Of a stretch of 64,000 nt of DNA, positions 34,401-43,185 are shown piece after piece. Within the stretch, counting starts at the first letter, position 1. Every line of letters starts with the position of its first letter. The notes below the pieces were generated by a model that searched no databases, had not been told where the DNA came from, and saw nothing but the letters and a program-made list of their open reading frames with translations. The translations under genes were made by a program, and so were the position numbers. Origin of the DNA: Candidatus Melainabacteria bacterium. GTDB taxonomy: Bacteria > Cyanobacteriota > Vampirovibrionia > Obscuribacterales > Obscuribacteraceae. Where the stretch lies: contig JADJWK010000002.1 in NCBI GenBank assembly GCA_016716405.1, positions 930,001 to 994,000 of the forward strand. Reading direction: 5' to 3'.

Positions 34401-35624
34401 ATGAGAATCAGCAACATAGAAGTCGCGGCAATCACTTTGCCATTTCGTCTGTCCTTTGGACATTCCCTGGCCTCGCGCAATAATTCTCAGAATGTCCTGG
34501 TGAAAGCAGAGGTGGTGGATGAGGCCGGCAATACCCATGTCGGTTACGGCGAGAGCATCCCCAGGGACTATGTCACCGGTGAAACCATCGATGGTGCCCT
34601 GCGCGCCATTCGCGAGGACTATATCCCGCGGCTCATGGGCCGGGAATTCGAGACACCTCTGGCGGTGCTCGTCTTTCTTTCCAGCACTTTCGAGGAGCTC
34701 GGTCTCAAGAGTCTTCCGCGCGGCGCCTCGTGGTGCGCAGTGGAGATGGCGATCATGGATGCCGTGGCCCGGGCCAATTATCTCAGTTTCGCTTCCCTGC
34801 TTTCGATCTGGGACATTACCCGGACTCGGAGCGACGCCGGGACCACCGCTTCGATCCAGCGCTCAGTCCAGTACGGGGGCGTGATCCCTTTCGGCGGCAC
34901 CCTCACCTGGGCTGGTATCCTGCTTTTCTTCAAGTATTTCGGGTTTCCCACAGTCAAGATGAAAGTCGGTCGCGACTGGGAGAAGGATGAGTTCAAATTG
35001 AAGATGGCTCGTTCCATCCTGGGCGATGATGTTGTTTTGCGGGTGGATGCGAACTGCGCCTGGACCGTCGATGAGACGATTTATTTCGCCGAGAAGATGC
35101 GGCGCTTCAAAGTGTCTTCCATCGAGCAGCCGGTGGAGCCCGAGAATATCGAGGGGATGAAAAGGCTCACGGCGGAGCTTCCCGAGACACTGGTCGCCGA
35201 CGAGTCCCTCTGCACCGTCGAGCAGGCTCGCCAGCTCATCGAGGAGAGAGCCTGCGATGCTTTCAACATCCGGCTCTCGAAAGTGGGTGGCGCGCTTGTC
35301 GCCTGCGAAATCGCCGATATGGCCTCCGCCAGTGGTGTCGGGGTGATGCTCGGCGCCCAGGTAGGCGAGTCGGCCCTTTTGAGCTCGGCAGGACGAAGCT
35401 GGGCTGCTGTGAAGGGACCCTTCGATAATTGCGAAGGCTCTTTCAATCGTTTTCTTCTCCGTCGTGACCTGACGCGACAGGATGTTACTTTCAGGCGGGG
35501 AGGCAGCGCCCCTCTATTGAGCGGTTACGGGCTCGGAGTCGATGTCGACGACAGGCTCCTCGATCGTTGCATAACCAGCCGGGAGCCGCGCCGGCGCAGC
35601 ACGCTCGTGGGCGGCTCGGTGTGA
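34401..35624 (+). CDS. Enolase-superfamily enzyme (muconate-lactonizing/dipeptide-epimerase-like subgroup)
   Basis: The 407-residue protein has the capping domain and TIM barrel of the superfamily. The catalytic set is complete: Lys186 and Lys188 (V-K-M-K-V-G), metal ligands Asp216 (R-V-D-A-N), Glu242 (S-I-E-Q-P) and Asp267 (V-A-D-E-S), and Lys294 (R-L-S-K-V-G-G). This arrangement suits MLE-subgroup reactions: cycloisomerisation, o-succinylbenzoate synthesis, or 1,1-proton-transfer epimerisation of dipeptides. The residues at the substrate end (G-A-Q-V-G-E-S) differ from the usual G-x-M-x-E-S, so the substrate is uncertain. Its neighbour is a GH3-type adenylating enzyme 31 bases downstream. 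Confidence 0.9.
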   Translation: MRISNIEVAAITLPFRLSFGHSLASRNNSQNVLVKAEVVDEAGNTHVGYGESIPRDYVTGETIDGALRAIREDYIPRLMGREFETPLAVLVFLSSTFEELGLKSLPRGASWCAVEMAIMDAVARANYLSFASLLSIWDITRTRSDAGTTASIQRSVQYGGVIPFGGTLTWAGILLFFKYFGFPTVKMKVGRDWEKDEFKLKMARSILGDDVVLRVDANCAWTVDETIYFAEKMRRFKVSSIEQPVEPENIEGMKRLTAELPETLVADESLCTVEQARQLIEERACDAFNIRLSKVGGALVACEIADMASASGVGVMLGAQVGESALLSSAGRSWAAVKGPFDNCEGSFNRFLLRRDLTRQDVTFRRGGSAPLLSGYGLGVDVDDRLLDRCITSREPRRRSTLVGGSV

Positions 35625-35655
35625 CCAGCCGCATAGGAGAACCGGGGGAAAGCAT

Positions 35656-37359
35656 TTGAATCTGAGCAATCTCGATATAACCATTGGCCAGGCGATTCGC
35701 AAGCACACTCATGTGCGCCGTTTCTACAGGGCTCTCAAGAACCCGGGCGAAGTCCAGAGAGCTATGCTGAAGCGGATAATCGCCCGCAACGTGCAGACCC
35801 GATTCGGCGACGACCACGATTTCGCCGCAATAGACTCTTACGAGCGCTACCGCCGTCACGTGCCCGCCAGGGATTACGAATACTTCCGTCCCTATATCGA
35901 GCGAAGCGCCAGGGGAGAGTCCCGGCAGCTCACCGTCGAGAGCCCTTTCATGTATGCCACTACTAGCGGTACCACCGCCAAGCCCAAGTTCGTGCCGATC
36001 ACCCGCCGGCACCTCCGGGACTATACGCATGCTTTCCAGATCCACAACTACCATCTGATCGAGAGCTTCGAGAAGGCCGCCAGTGGGCGCTTCCTGATAA
36101 TAGTCTCGAACGACGAGGAAGGCAGGGTCGAGTCCGGATTGCCCTATGGAGCGGTTTCGGGAATGCTCAACCGCAATCAGCCGGCGATCATCCGTCGGCA
36201 TTTCGCCATGCCCTTCGAGATCTGCAAGATCAAGGATGTGGACCGCAAGTATTACATGATGCTGCGAACGGCATTAGCCGAGAATGTCACGGCGATTCTG
36301 GGATGCAACCCGTCGAGCCTTCTCTTGCTGGCCGATCAGCTCCGGGAGCACGGCGACGAGTTGATCGAGGACCTGGGAAGAGGCACTATCAACCCTGCCT
36401 ACCTTCCCGGCGGAGGGCTAGACCGGGCTTTCGACTATTGTCTCAAGCCGGCTCCGGATCGGGCTCGAGAGCTCGAGCGGATCTTGCGTACGGACGGCCG
36501 GCTCCTGCCCCGCAGGGTGTGGCCCGAGCTGTCGGTGATCTCCTGCTGGAAGGGCGGTCCGATGTCTTTCTACCTGGAGCGTCTTCCCGAGTTCTACGGA
36601 CCGATCCCGGTGAGAGATTTCGGCTATATGGCCTCCGAGGGACGGGGCTCGATACCGATAAGCGATGGTGGCGCCGGTGGTGTGCTGGCGGTGACCAGCC
36701 ATTTCTTCGAGTTCGTGGCGGAAGAAGATATGGACTCAGAGAATCCACGCTTTCTTCTCGCAGACGAGTTGAGAAGAGGCGGGCGCTACTATATTTTCTT
36801 CACTACCTCGGGCGGTCTTTACCGTTATAACATCAACGATCTGGTGGAGGTCGTCGATTATCTCGACAATACGCCGATCATCGAATTCCGACGCAAGGGT
36901 CTGGGGGTGAGCTCGATCACCGGCGAGAAAGTCACCGAAGAGCAGGTTCTCGCCGCGGTGCGCTCTTCGGCTGCCGAGCTCGACGGTGACGGAGTCGCGC
37001 ACTTCACCGCCGAGGTCAGGCTCGGCTATCCGCCCTATTATATTTGCTATGCCGAGTTCGGAAATAGCGGCTGCGATCTGGAAGAGTCCTCCAGGGGACG
37101 TTTCGAGGCCGAATTCGATCGCAGCCTGCGGGAGCAGAATCCGGAATACGAGGACAAGCGGGCCAGCAGGCGCCTGGAGCGCCCCCGCCTGCACCTCCTT
37201 CCCCGGGGCACCTACACTCGCCTGCGCCAGCAGCGGGTGTGCGAGGGGGCGCCGGAGGCGCAGGTGAAGATTCCCCTTCTGACCAGCCACGATGTTTTCA
37301 CGAAGAGGCTCGAGGCTCTTGATCCAGAGCTGGTGCTCGAGCTCGCCCGGAGGAGTTGA
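35656..37359 (+). CDS. GH3-family acyl-adenylating enzyme
   Basis: The 567-residue protein belongs to the GH3 auxin-responsive-promoter superfamily, whose plant members adenylate carboxylic acids and conjugate them to amino acids. The ATP-binding motif is T-S-G-T-T-A-K-P-K-F-V-P-I-T (about residues 101-114). Other conserved parts are 'YMMLRTALAENV', 'FGYMASEGRGSIPI' and 'YYIFFTTSGGLYRYNINDLVEV'. Bacterial GH3 substrates are mostly unknown. The TTG start is preceded by CGGGGGAAAG. Five bases separate its stop from the SDR gene start. Cytoplasmic. Confidence 0.92.
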   Translation: MNLSNLDITIGQAIRKHTHVRRFYRALKNPGEVQRAMLKRIIARNVQTRFGDDHDFAAIDSYERYRRHVPARDYEYFRPYIERSARGESRQLTVESPFMYATTSGTTAKPKFVPITRRHLRDYTHAFQIHNYHLIESFEKAASGRFLIIVSNDEEGRVESGLPYGAVSGMLNRNQPAIIRRHFAMPFEICKIKDVDRKYYMMLRTALAENVTAILGCNPSSLLLLADQLREHGDELIEDLGRGTINPAYLPGGGLDRAFDYCLKPAPDRARELERILRTDGRLLPRRVWPELSVISCWKGGPMSFYLERLPEFYGPIPVRDFGYMASEGRGSIPISDGGAGGVLAVTSHFFEFVAEEDMDSENPRFLLADELRRGGRYYIFFTTSGGLYRYNINDLVEVVDYLDNTPIIEFRRKGLGVSSITGEKVTEEQVLAAVRSSAAELDGDGVAHFTAEVRLGYPPYYICYAEFGNSGCDLEESSRGRFEAEFDRSLREQNPEYEDKRASRRLERPRLHLLPRGTYTRLRQQRVCEGAPEAQVKIPLLTSHDVFTKRLEALDPELVLELARRS

Positions 37360-37363
37360 TACC

Positions 37364-38434
37364 ATGGCCGATGAAGCCCAATCCCAGTCCCAATCCCGAC
37401 CTAATGTAGCGATCACCGGCGCCACCGGTCTGGTGGGAGCCAGTCTGGCGAAGTATCTCGCCGATCGCGGCTACGGCGTCACGGCTCTTGCCCGCAATCG
37501 CGAGAAAGCCGAAGCCCTGCTCTCCGGTAGCGGAGCCAGGATCGAGACCATCCCTGACATTCAGGATGTCGGATCTCTGAGCGAGAGGCTCCGGGATATC
37601 GATGTGCTTGTGCACGCTGCCGGGAGCGTCGACCCTTACGGCAAGAGAGAGACGATCTTCGCCATCAATGTCGGTGGCACCAGGGCAGCCCTGGCCGCCG
37701 CCGCCAGGCAAGGAGTGAAACAGTTCATCCATATAAGCAGTCTGTCGGTCATCACCGGGCAGGGCGACCAGTACGATGTGGACGAGTCCGCTCCCCTCAC
37801 CAGATGCGGTGAGGCCTACGCCGACTCGAAAGTCGAGGCGGAGGAGCTCGTGATGAGCGAGGCATCAGCCGGCGAGATCGAGGTGACGGCTCTGAGACCG
37901 GGCTTCATCTACGGACCCGGCGAGCGAGCCTGGCTGCCCCGGCTGATCAACTCGATCTCTCGCGGCAAGGCCATGCTCATCGACGGAGGCGCCAAAGAGA
38001 CCAATGTCATTTATGTGCAGAATCTCAACCGCGCGATAGAGGGCGCGATTCTCAATGAGAACGCTTACGGCAGAGTCTACAATCTCACGGATGGCGAGAA
38101 GATCACCAAGAAAGTGCTCTTCGATACCATCGCCGATTGTCTCGGCTTGCCGAGGGTGAAGAAGAAGATCCCATCGGTGGTGGCAAAGCCGGCTTGCGAG
38201 ATCATCTCGACCATCGCGCCTTTCCTCGGACCCGACAAGCAGAGAGCGCTGGCCCGATTCTCGAGAGCGGCCTTCCGCCTGGCCGGAGTCAACCAGGGAT
38301 TCTCCATCGCGAGGGCCGAGACTGATCTGGGCTATGTCGATCGGATACCGTTCAATGAAGGAATGAAAGAGACGCTCAGCAAGGAGGGACAATGGGTAAC
38401 AACGGATGCAAAACCGGCGGCGTCGAGAGTATAG
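37364..38434 (+). CDS. NAD(P)-dependent epimerase/reductase (extended SDR)
   Basis: From ATG 37364, with GGAGGAG upstream, this is a 356-residue extended short-chain dehydrogenase. The Rossmann motif G-A-T-G-L-V-G sits near residue 21-27; 'DVLVHAAGSVDPYG', the active-site Ser region 'IHISSLSVI', Y-A-D-S-K-V-E-A-E (a Tyr-x3-Lys variant) and 'RPGFIYGPGERAW' follow. Together these resemble the 3-beta-hydroxysteroid dehydrogenase/isomerase-like and dihydroflavonol-reductase-like group. A stretch near residue 300 ('PACEIISTIAPFL') may associate with membranes. Its 3' end overlaps the Mpo1-like gene by 43 bases. Confidence 0.88.
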   Translation: MADEAQSQSQSRPNVAITGATGLVGASLAKYLADRGYGVTALARNREKAEALLSGSGARIETIPDIQDVGSLSERLRDIDVLVHAAGSVDPYGKRETIFAINVGGTRAALAAAARQGVKQFIHISSLSVITGQGDQYDVDESAPLTRCGEAYADSKVEAEELVMSEASAGEIEVTALRPGFIYGPGERAWLPRLINSISRGKAMLIDGGAKETNVIYVQNLNRAIEGAILNENAYGRVYNLTDGEKITKKVLFDTIADCLGLPRVKKKIPSVVAKPACEIISTIAPFLGPDKQRALARFSRAAFRLAGVNQGFSIARAETDLGYVDRIPFNEGMKETLSKEGQWVTTDAKPAASRV

Positions 38435-38706
38435 AGAGAGGCTGTCAGCTCTCGAGCTTTGTCGCTGATTATTGCCACAGGCATGCTCATCCGGTCAATG
38501 CCGTCCTCCATTTAGTCGGCGTGCCGGCGGCTTTTGCAGGGTTTTTCTATTTCTTCTCCGGCCGGGACCGTCTCAAAGGGGGCGGGTTGATCTTTCTCGG
38601 CTATCTGCTGCAGTATCTGGGTCATCGGGCGCAGGGCAACGAGGTCGGTGAGGTGACCCTGGCCAGGTCCGTCTACCGGCGGGTGAAGAAACTGGCGGGC
38701 AAATGA
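38392..38706 (+). CDS. Mpo1-like (DUF962) membrane protein
   Basis: This short 104-residue protein shows the DUF962/Mpo1 pattern: 'YCHRHAHPVNAVLHLVGVPAAFAGF' (H-x2-H-P-x-N-x3-H-x2-G-x-P) and a final 'LQYLGHRAQGNE' (G-H-x3-G-N). Yeast Mpo1 is an Fe(II)-dependent dioxygenase that shortens 2-hydroxy fatty acids. A membrane hairpin fits between the two His motifs. A strong AGGAGG lies five bases before ATG 38392. It overlaps both neighbours (43 bases upstream, four bases downstream), so it is firmly embedded in the operon. The His ligands for iron are present. Confidence 0.85.
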   Translation: MGNNGCKTGGVESIERGCQLSSFVADYCHRHAHPVNAVLHLVGVPAAFAGFFYFFSGRDRLKGGGLIFLGYLLQYLGHRAQGNEVGEVTLARSVYRRVKKLAGK

Positions 38707-39689
38707 GCGCGGAGCCGATTACGGTCCTGGTGGACGGCGCCACCGGCTATCTGGGCAGCCATCTCGCCGCCGCGCTCTGCCGGCGCGAAGGTTTCAGGGT
38801 GCGCTGTCTCGTCCGCGAGAAGTCCAACCCCGCCGATGTCGCTTTCCTCGAGAGCCTGCCGGTCGAGGTCGTCAGGGCCGATATCTCTGTGCGTCCCGAG
38901 AGCGCCTCCAGGCTGGAATCGGTGTTCGATGGCGTCGGCGCCATCGTTCATTTGATCGGCAGTATCGCACCCGGGCGCAACCAGAGCTTCGAGGCTCTGC
39001 ACCAGGGGATCACCAACGCGATGATCAATTACGCCCGGCAGTATGCGATACCGAAAATGGTGCTGGTCACCGCTTGTGGTACCAGAGCCGATTCGCCCTC
39101 GGCTTATCACCGCACCAAGTGGCTGGCCGAGGAGGCGCTCCGGGGTTCGGGACTGAGCCATGCCATACTGAGACCGTCGCTGATAGTCGGGCGCCAGGTC
39201 GGCAATCGTGACAGCAAGCTCGTGAAGCGGCTCCTGGAGCTGATCCGGACCAGACCGGCGGTGCCTCTGGTGGAAGGCGGAGCAGCGAAGATTCAGCCTG
39301 TTTTCATAGGCGATCTCGTCGATGCCATCATCGCCTGTCTCGAGGAGGACAGGCAGGGCACCTTCGAGATCGGGGGCGGCGAGATAATCGCCATGAAGGA
39401 CCTGGTGGGACGTCTGGGCGCGCTTCTCGAGATCAAGACCAGGGTGGTGAGACTGGCCAGACCGGTGGCCATGCTGGTTGCGCAGGCTATGGAGGTTTTT
39501 CAAGAGGTACCGACATTAAGCAAGGACCAGGTGATACTTTCGCTGGCGGACAACATATGCCAGACTAATAGCCTCGCGGACCTCATCGGTCGCGAGCCCA
39601 CCCCGCTAGCCGACGCGCTCTCTACTTATATACCGGCTGTCCGGGCGGACTCTAGTGAAGGAAGGCGACTCGATGTCAACGGAAAGTGA
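38703..39689 (+). CDS. NAD(P)-binding reductase (atypical SDR, NDUFA9-like)
   Basis: The 328-residue protein starts with a Rossmann strand and G-A-T-G-Y-L-G. It then carries 'RCLVREKSNPADVAFLESL' and 'AIVHLIGSIAPG', and lacks a Tyr-x3-Lys pair in the classical place (SAYHRTKWLAEE is the closest). It resembles the complex-I NDUFA9-like / NAD-dependent-epimerase group that acts on or binds quinone- or isoprenoid-type molecules. The ATG overlaps the Mpo1-like stop (ATGA). Its own 3' end overlaps the next SDR gene by 17 bases. Confidence 0.85.
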   Translation: MSAEPITVLVDGATGYLGSHLAAALCRREGFRVRCLVREKSNPADVAFLESLPVEVVRADISVRPESASRLESVFDGVGAIVHLIGSIAPGRNQSFEALHQGITNAMINYARQYAIPKMVLVTACGTRADSPSAYHRTKWLAEEALRGSGLSHAILRPSLIVGRQVGNRDSKLVKRLLELIRTRPAVPLVEGGAAKIQPVFIGDLVDAIIACLEEDRQGTFEIGGGEIIAMKDLVGRLGALLEIKTRVVRLARPVAMLVAQAMEVFQEVPTLSKDQVILSLADNICQTNSLADLIGREPTPLADALSTYIPAVRADSSEGRRLDVNGK

Positions 39690-40668
39690 AGCCGGCAGGA
39701 AGGTTCTGGTAACGGGAGCAAGCGGCTTCATTGGCACCAATCTGGTTCGCCGTCTGGTTGACGAAGGTTATCGGGTCCGCACTTTCGGGCGCTCCGGCAA
39801 TCCTCCGAAAGGTCTCAGGGAGCTGGACATCGAGCATATGAGCGGCGATGTCACGAACAGAGACGCTGTGGAGGAGGCTGTAAAGGACATCGAGATCGTA
39901 TTTCATCTGGCCGGGCTCGTGTCTTATAAAAGCAAGGACGAGCAGCGTCAGATTGCCGTCAATGTCTTCGGCACCAAGAACGTCATGGAGGCTGCCCTGC
40001 GGCATGGCGTCAAGCGAGTGATCCATACCAGCTCGATTGCCGCCATGGGCCTGCCGGAGCCCGGCAAGATAGCGGATGAGACCATCCAGTACAACCTCGG
40101 GGGCAGAGGTCTCAATTACTGCGACTCGAAATATGCGGCCGAGCTCGAAGTCCTCAACGCCTGGAAGAAAGGTCTTCCCGCTCTCATTCTCAGTCCCGGG
40201 ATCACGCTCGGGGAGGGCGATACCCACGCTCACCACCACGCCATCGTCCGGTCGATGGCGAAGCGCTCTCTGATATTCGTGCCTCCGGGCGGAGTGACAT
40301 TCTCCGATATAAACGATGTCGTGGATGCGCATCTGGCGGCTATCGAGAAAGGGCGGACCGGCGAGCGCTACTGCCTGGTGAGCGCCAATCTCACTTTCGC
40401 CGACGCGGCCCGGACCTTCGCCCGGGTCAGCGGCGTGAAGGCCAATATAGTGACTGTTCCCGGATCGGTTCTGCTCGCTCTCAGCAAACTGGCCGAGAAG
40501 GCCGGACGGCTCTTCCGGCGGGAGTTTCCCCTTTCCAGCCAGCAAGCCTGGCTCGCCCAGCACAATATCTTTTTCAGCTCGGCGAAGGCGGAGGAAGAGC
40601 TCGATTTCAAGCCCACTGATTTCGAGAGCACCATAAGAAGAACGTCCGATTATTATCTAGCCCGGTAA
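39673..40668 (+). CDS. NAD-dependent epimerase/reductase (extended SDR, dihydroflavonol-reductase-like)
   Basis: I take ATG 39673, preceded by GGAAGG at about seven bases, over a GTG at 39655. The 331-residue protein has G-A-S-G-F-I-G-T (Rossmann), 'VFHLAGLVSYKSKDE', 'RVIHTSSIAAMG', Y-C-D-S-K (catalytic Tyr-x3-Lys) and 'LILSPGITLGEGD'. The late 'AEEELDFKPTDFESTIRRTSDYYL' is typical of the dihydroflavonol-4-reductase/HpnA-like extended SDRs. HpnA-type proteins occur in hopanoid loci, but no squalene or hopanoid gene is present here. Last of the tightly linked enzymes before the membrane-protein pair. Confidence 0.88.
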   Translation: MSTESEAGRKVLVTGASGFIGTNLVRRLVDEGYRVRTFGRSGNPPKGLRELDIEHMSGDVTNRDAVEEAVKDIEIVFHLAGLVSYKSKDEQRQIAVNVFGTKNVMEAALRHGVKRVIHTSSIAAMGLPEPGKIADETIQYNLGGRGLNYCDSKYAAELEVLNAWKKGLPALILSPGITLGEGDTHAHHHAIVRSMAKRSLIFVPPGGVTFSDINDVVDAHLAAIEKGRTGERYCLVSANLTFADAARTFARVSGVKANIVTVPGSVLLALSKLAEKAGRLFRREFPLSSQQAWLAQHNIFFSSAKAEEELDFKPTDFESTIRRTSDYYLAR

Positions 40669-40771
40669 CATTGAGGAAACCCGAGTTAGAGTGCCCTCCA
40701 AGAGGGTACAATTATGCTAGCCGGCGTCGATTGCAAACATGGATCCCTAAAGCTTCAGGAAGGTAGACGCT

Positions 40772-41914
40772 TTGGTCAGTAGTGTAGCTGGTGCAGGCAA
40801 TATCCCGGATAACTCATCGTCCCAGGCGCAGGCCAGGACCGAAACCGGCAAGCCTTACCCCTGGATAATCAATCCTGTTTTCGATTTTGCTTTCGTGACC
40901 GGCGGAGGAGTCCTCTGCCTGATGCTGGTCAATTATTTCTTCCTGGGCTGGACAGTCCCGGTGGAGATGAACAGCCGGACATCGGTCTTTCTGATCACCT
41001 CGATGTTCCTCACCCAGCATCTTTTCGCCGATTCGCACAACACCGCGACCTATATGCGGATCTGGGGAAGCCCCGAGGATCGCCAGCGTTTCAAGTTTTA
41101 CAGGACCTGGCTGGTATATTCCTGTATCCCGATCTTCATCCTCGGTCTGACCAAGCCCGAGTTCACCAGCGGTCTGGTCTATCTCTATCTGATCACGGTG
41201 TTCTGGCATTATGCCGCTCAGACTTTCGGGATATCACTGATTTACGCTTACAAGCGGGGCTATATCCTCAACGAGCTCGAGAAGTTCATCTTCCGCTGGT
41301 TCATTCTCTCCATGAGCGGCTTCGTAATCGTGCGATTCCTGACATTCCAGGATTTCAGCCCGCGCAACTTCTATGGTGTGCCGATTCCTTTCTGGGGCCC
41401 TCTGCCCATAGTCTTCTTCAATGTCTCGCAGTTTCTTTTCATAGGCTTCACGGTCCTTTTCATTTTCGTGGTAGTGCGCAAATTCATCCGGGACAAGCAG
41501 CTCATACCGCTTCCCTCGGTTCTTTTGGTCCTCACCGTCGCCTGCCTCGGTCTCTCCAAGGACACAGCCAATGCCATGATGTGGTTCTACGTGCCCGGGG
41601 TTTTCCACGGCAGCCAGTACCTGGCGGTATGCCTGGCCTATTATCTGAAGGAACGGGGCATGCCCGAAGGGATGACTACCTGGGACATAGGCAAGCTCGC
41701 CGCCTCGGCGCCGGGGCTCAAGTATGTAGGGACGGTCATACTCACCGGCTGCTTCTTCTATGTCGGTATTCCGCACTTCTTCTCCCAGCTCGGATTCGAT
41801 TACGGGATGATCGGCGGGCTGGTTCTCGGAGTGGTGAATTATCACCATTTCATCACTGACGCAGCTATCTGGAGATTGAGGGACAAACGTTGCCGCAATC
41901 TTCTTCTGGCCTGA
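40772..41914 (+). CDS. Histidine-rich polytopic membrane protein, copy 1
   Basis: The 380-residue protein has 8-9 membrane spans and starts at TTG 40772 after AGGAAGG. It carries conserved His clusters at span ends: His83-x5-His89 (H-L-F-A-D-S-H), His146 (F-W-H-Y), His279 (F-H-G-S-Q-Y-L) and His358-His359 followed by Asp363 (N-Y-H-H-F-x2-D-A-A-I-W-R-L-R-D). Paralogue of the next gene, with all of these conserved. The pattern recalls membrane-bound di-iron oxygenases and desaturases, but spacing does not match the classical HxxxH/HxxHH boxes and I cannot assign a known family. An alternative is a metal-binding transporter. Confidence 0.75.
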   Translation: MVSSVAGAGNIPDNSSSQAQARTETGKPYPWIINPVFDFAFVTGGGVLCLMLVNYFFLGWTVPVEMNSRTSVFLITSMFLTQHLFADSHNTATYMRIWGSPEDRQRFKFYRTWLVYSCIPIFILGLTKPEFTSGLVYLYLITVFWHYAAQTFGISLIYAYKRGYILNELEKFIFRWFILSMSGFVIVRFLTFQDFSPRNFYGVPIPFWGPLPIVFFNVSQFLFIGFTVLFIFVVVRKFIRDKQLIPLPSVLLVLTVACLGLSKDTANAMMWFYVPGVFHGSQYLAVCLAYYLKERGMPEGMTTWDIGKLAASAPGLKYVGTVILTGCFFYVGIPHFFSQLGFDYGMIGGLVLGVVNYHHFITDAAIWRLRDKRCRNLLLA

Positions 41915-41997
41915 GGTCATCCGAGTTCAATTGGTATACTGGTAGCAGTTAGCCCCGCAGTGTGGCCGCGCTAAGCTAGGGAGGCTAAGAAGGAATC

Positions 41998-43143
41998 TTG
42001 GTTAGCAGCACAATTCCTATTTCGGGATTTCGAGAAAGAACTCCGGCACAAGCCCAGGAGAAAATCAAACCGTACGCCTGGATAGTCAATCCCTGGTTCG
42101 ACACTCTCTTCGTGTTCGGGGGATTCCTCTGGATACTTTTCGGGATTCACTTCCTCACTTACGGCTGGAATCCTGTTGACGAGCATGTGCCGGTCATGGG
42201 GGCTTTCGCCGTCAGCACCTTGATGGTCGCCCTGGGGGTCTTCGGCCAGCATGTCTTTGCCGACAGCCATACCGTGGCCACTTATATGAGGATCTACGCG
42301 ACGCCTGAAAGTCGCAAAATCTTCAAGCTCTACGCTTATTATCTCCCCTGGCTCTCTCTGACCCTTCTCACCCTGGCCCTGCTCTTCAGGGAAGCCGCCG
42401 GCATCGTGGTCTATGTCCACCTGATGTGGGTTTTCCAGCATTATGTCGGGCAGTGCTACGGAATCGGCTTGATTTATTGCTACAAGCGCGGCTATTACCT
42501 CAACAATGTCGAGCGGGAGATCTTCCGCTGGTTCATGCACGGTCTTTCCATAATCGTGATCACCCGCATTCTCTGCTATCGCGAATTCAGCCCCTATGTC
42601 TATTTCGAGACCCAGGTGCCCTTCTGGGGACTGCCCCCCTTCATCGCCGAGATGGGCCAGGCTTTCTTCATTGTCATGAGCGTGCTCTTCGTGGGCATGA
42701 TCATCCGGAAATACCACCGGGACGGGCAGCTTATGCCTGTGCCCTGCCTGGGAGTGGTTCTCACCGTGGTGGGTATCGGTCTCTCGGTGGGCATGGCTTC
42801 GTCCATGGTCTGGATCTACGGCCCGCCCTTTTTCCACGGCAGCCAGTACCTGGCGGTCTCCCTGGGTTTCTATCTCAAAGAGAAAGGCATTCCCGAGGGC
42901 ATGGCGGTGCAGCACATATGGCAGGAGTGGTTCAAGCCCAGAGCCCTCAAATACTGGGCCTATACCATCGTCGCCGGGATGTTCATCTATGTGGTGGTGC
43001 CACATTTCATGATGTATTTCGGCTTCACTTTCGCCATGGTGGCAAGCTCCATCCAGGCCTGCATCAATTTCCATCATTTCGTATCCGACGCTGCCATATG
43101 GCGATTGCGGGATCAACGTTGTCGAGAGATTCTGATAGCCTGA
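41998..43143 (+). CDS. Histidine-rich polytopic membrane protein, copy 2
   Basis: Paralogue of the preceding gene and of the same length (381 residues). The same motifs appear in order: 'QHVFADSHTVATYMRI', 'FQHYVGQCYGIGLIYCYKRGYYLNN', 'FHGSQYLAVSLGFYLKEKG' and 'NFHHFVSDAAIWRLRDQRCR'. The TTG start follows GAAGGAA. Identity is high in the His segments and at the C-terminus, and lower in the loops, indicating an old tandem duplication with the proposed metal site kept in both. The two products could form a heterodimer. Confidence 0.75.
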   Translation: MVSSTIPISGFRERTPAQAQEKIKPYAWIVNPWFDTLFVFGGFLWILFGIHFLTYGWNPVDEHVPVMGAFAVSTLMVALGVFGQHVFADSHTVATYMRIYATPESRKIFKLYAYYLPWLSLTLLTLALLFREAAGIVVYVHLMWVFQHYVGQCYGIGLIYCYKRGYYLNNVEREIFRWFMHGLSIIVITRILCYREFSPYVYFETQVPFWGLPPFIAEMGQAFFIVMSVLFVGMIIRKYHRDGQLMPVPCLGVVLTVVGIGLSVGMASSMVWIYGPPFFHGSQYLAVSLGFYLKEKGIPEGMAVQHIWQEWFKPRALKYWAYTIVAGMFIYVVVPHFMMYFGFTFAMVASSIQACINFHHFVSDAAIWRLRDQRCREILIA

Positions 43144-43185
43144 TCCGATAGAACAGGACCGCCCGTCCCTGCTAAACTCACAAGA

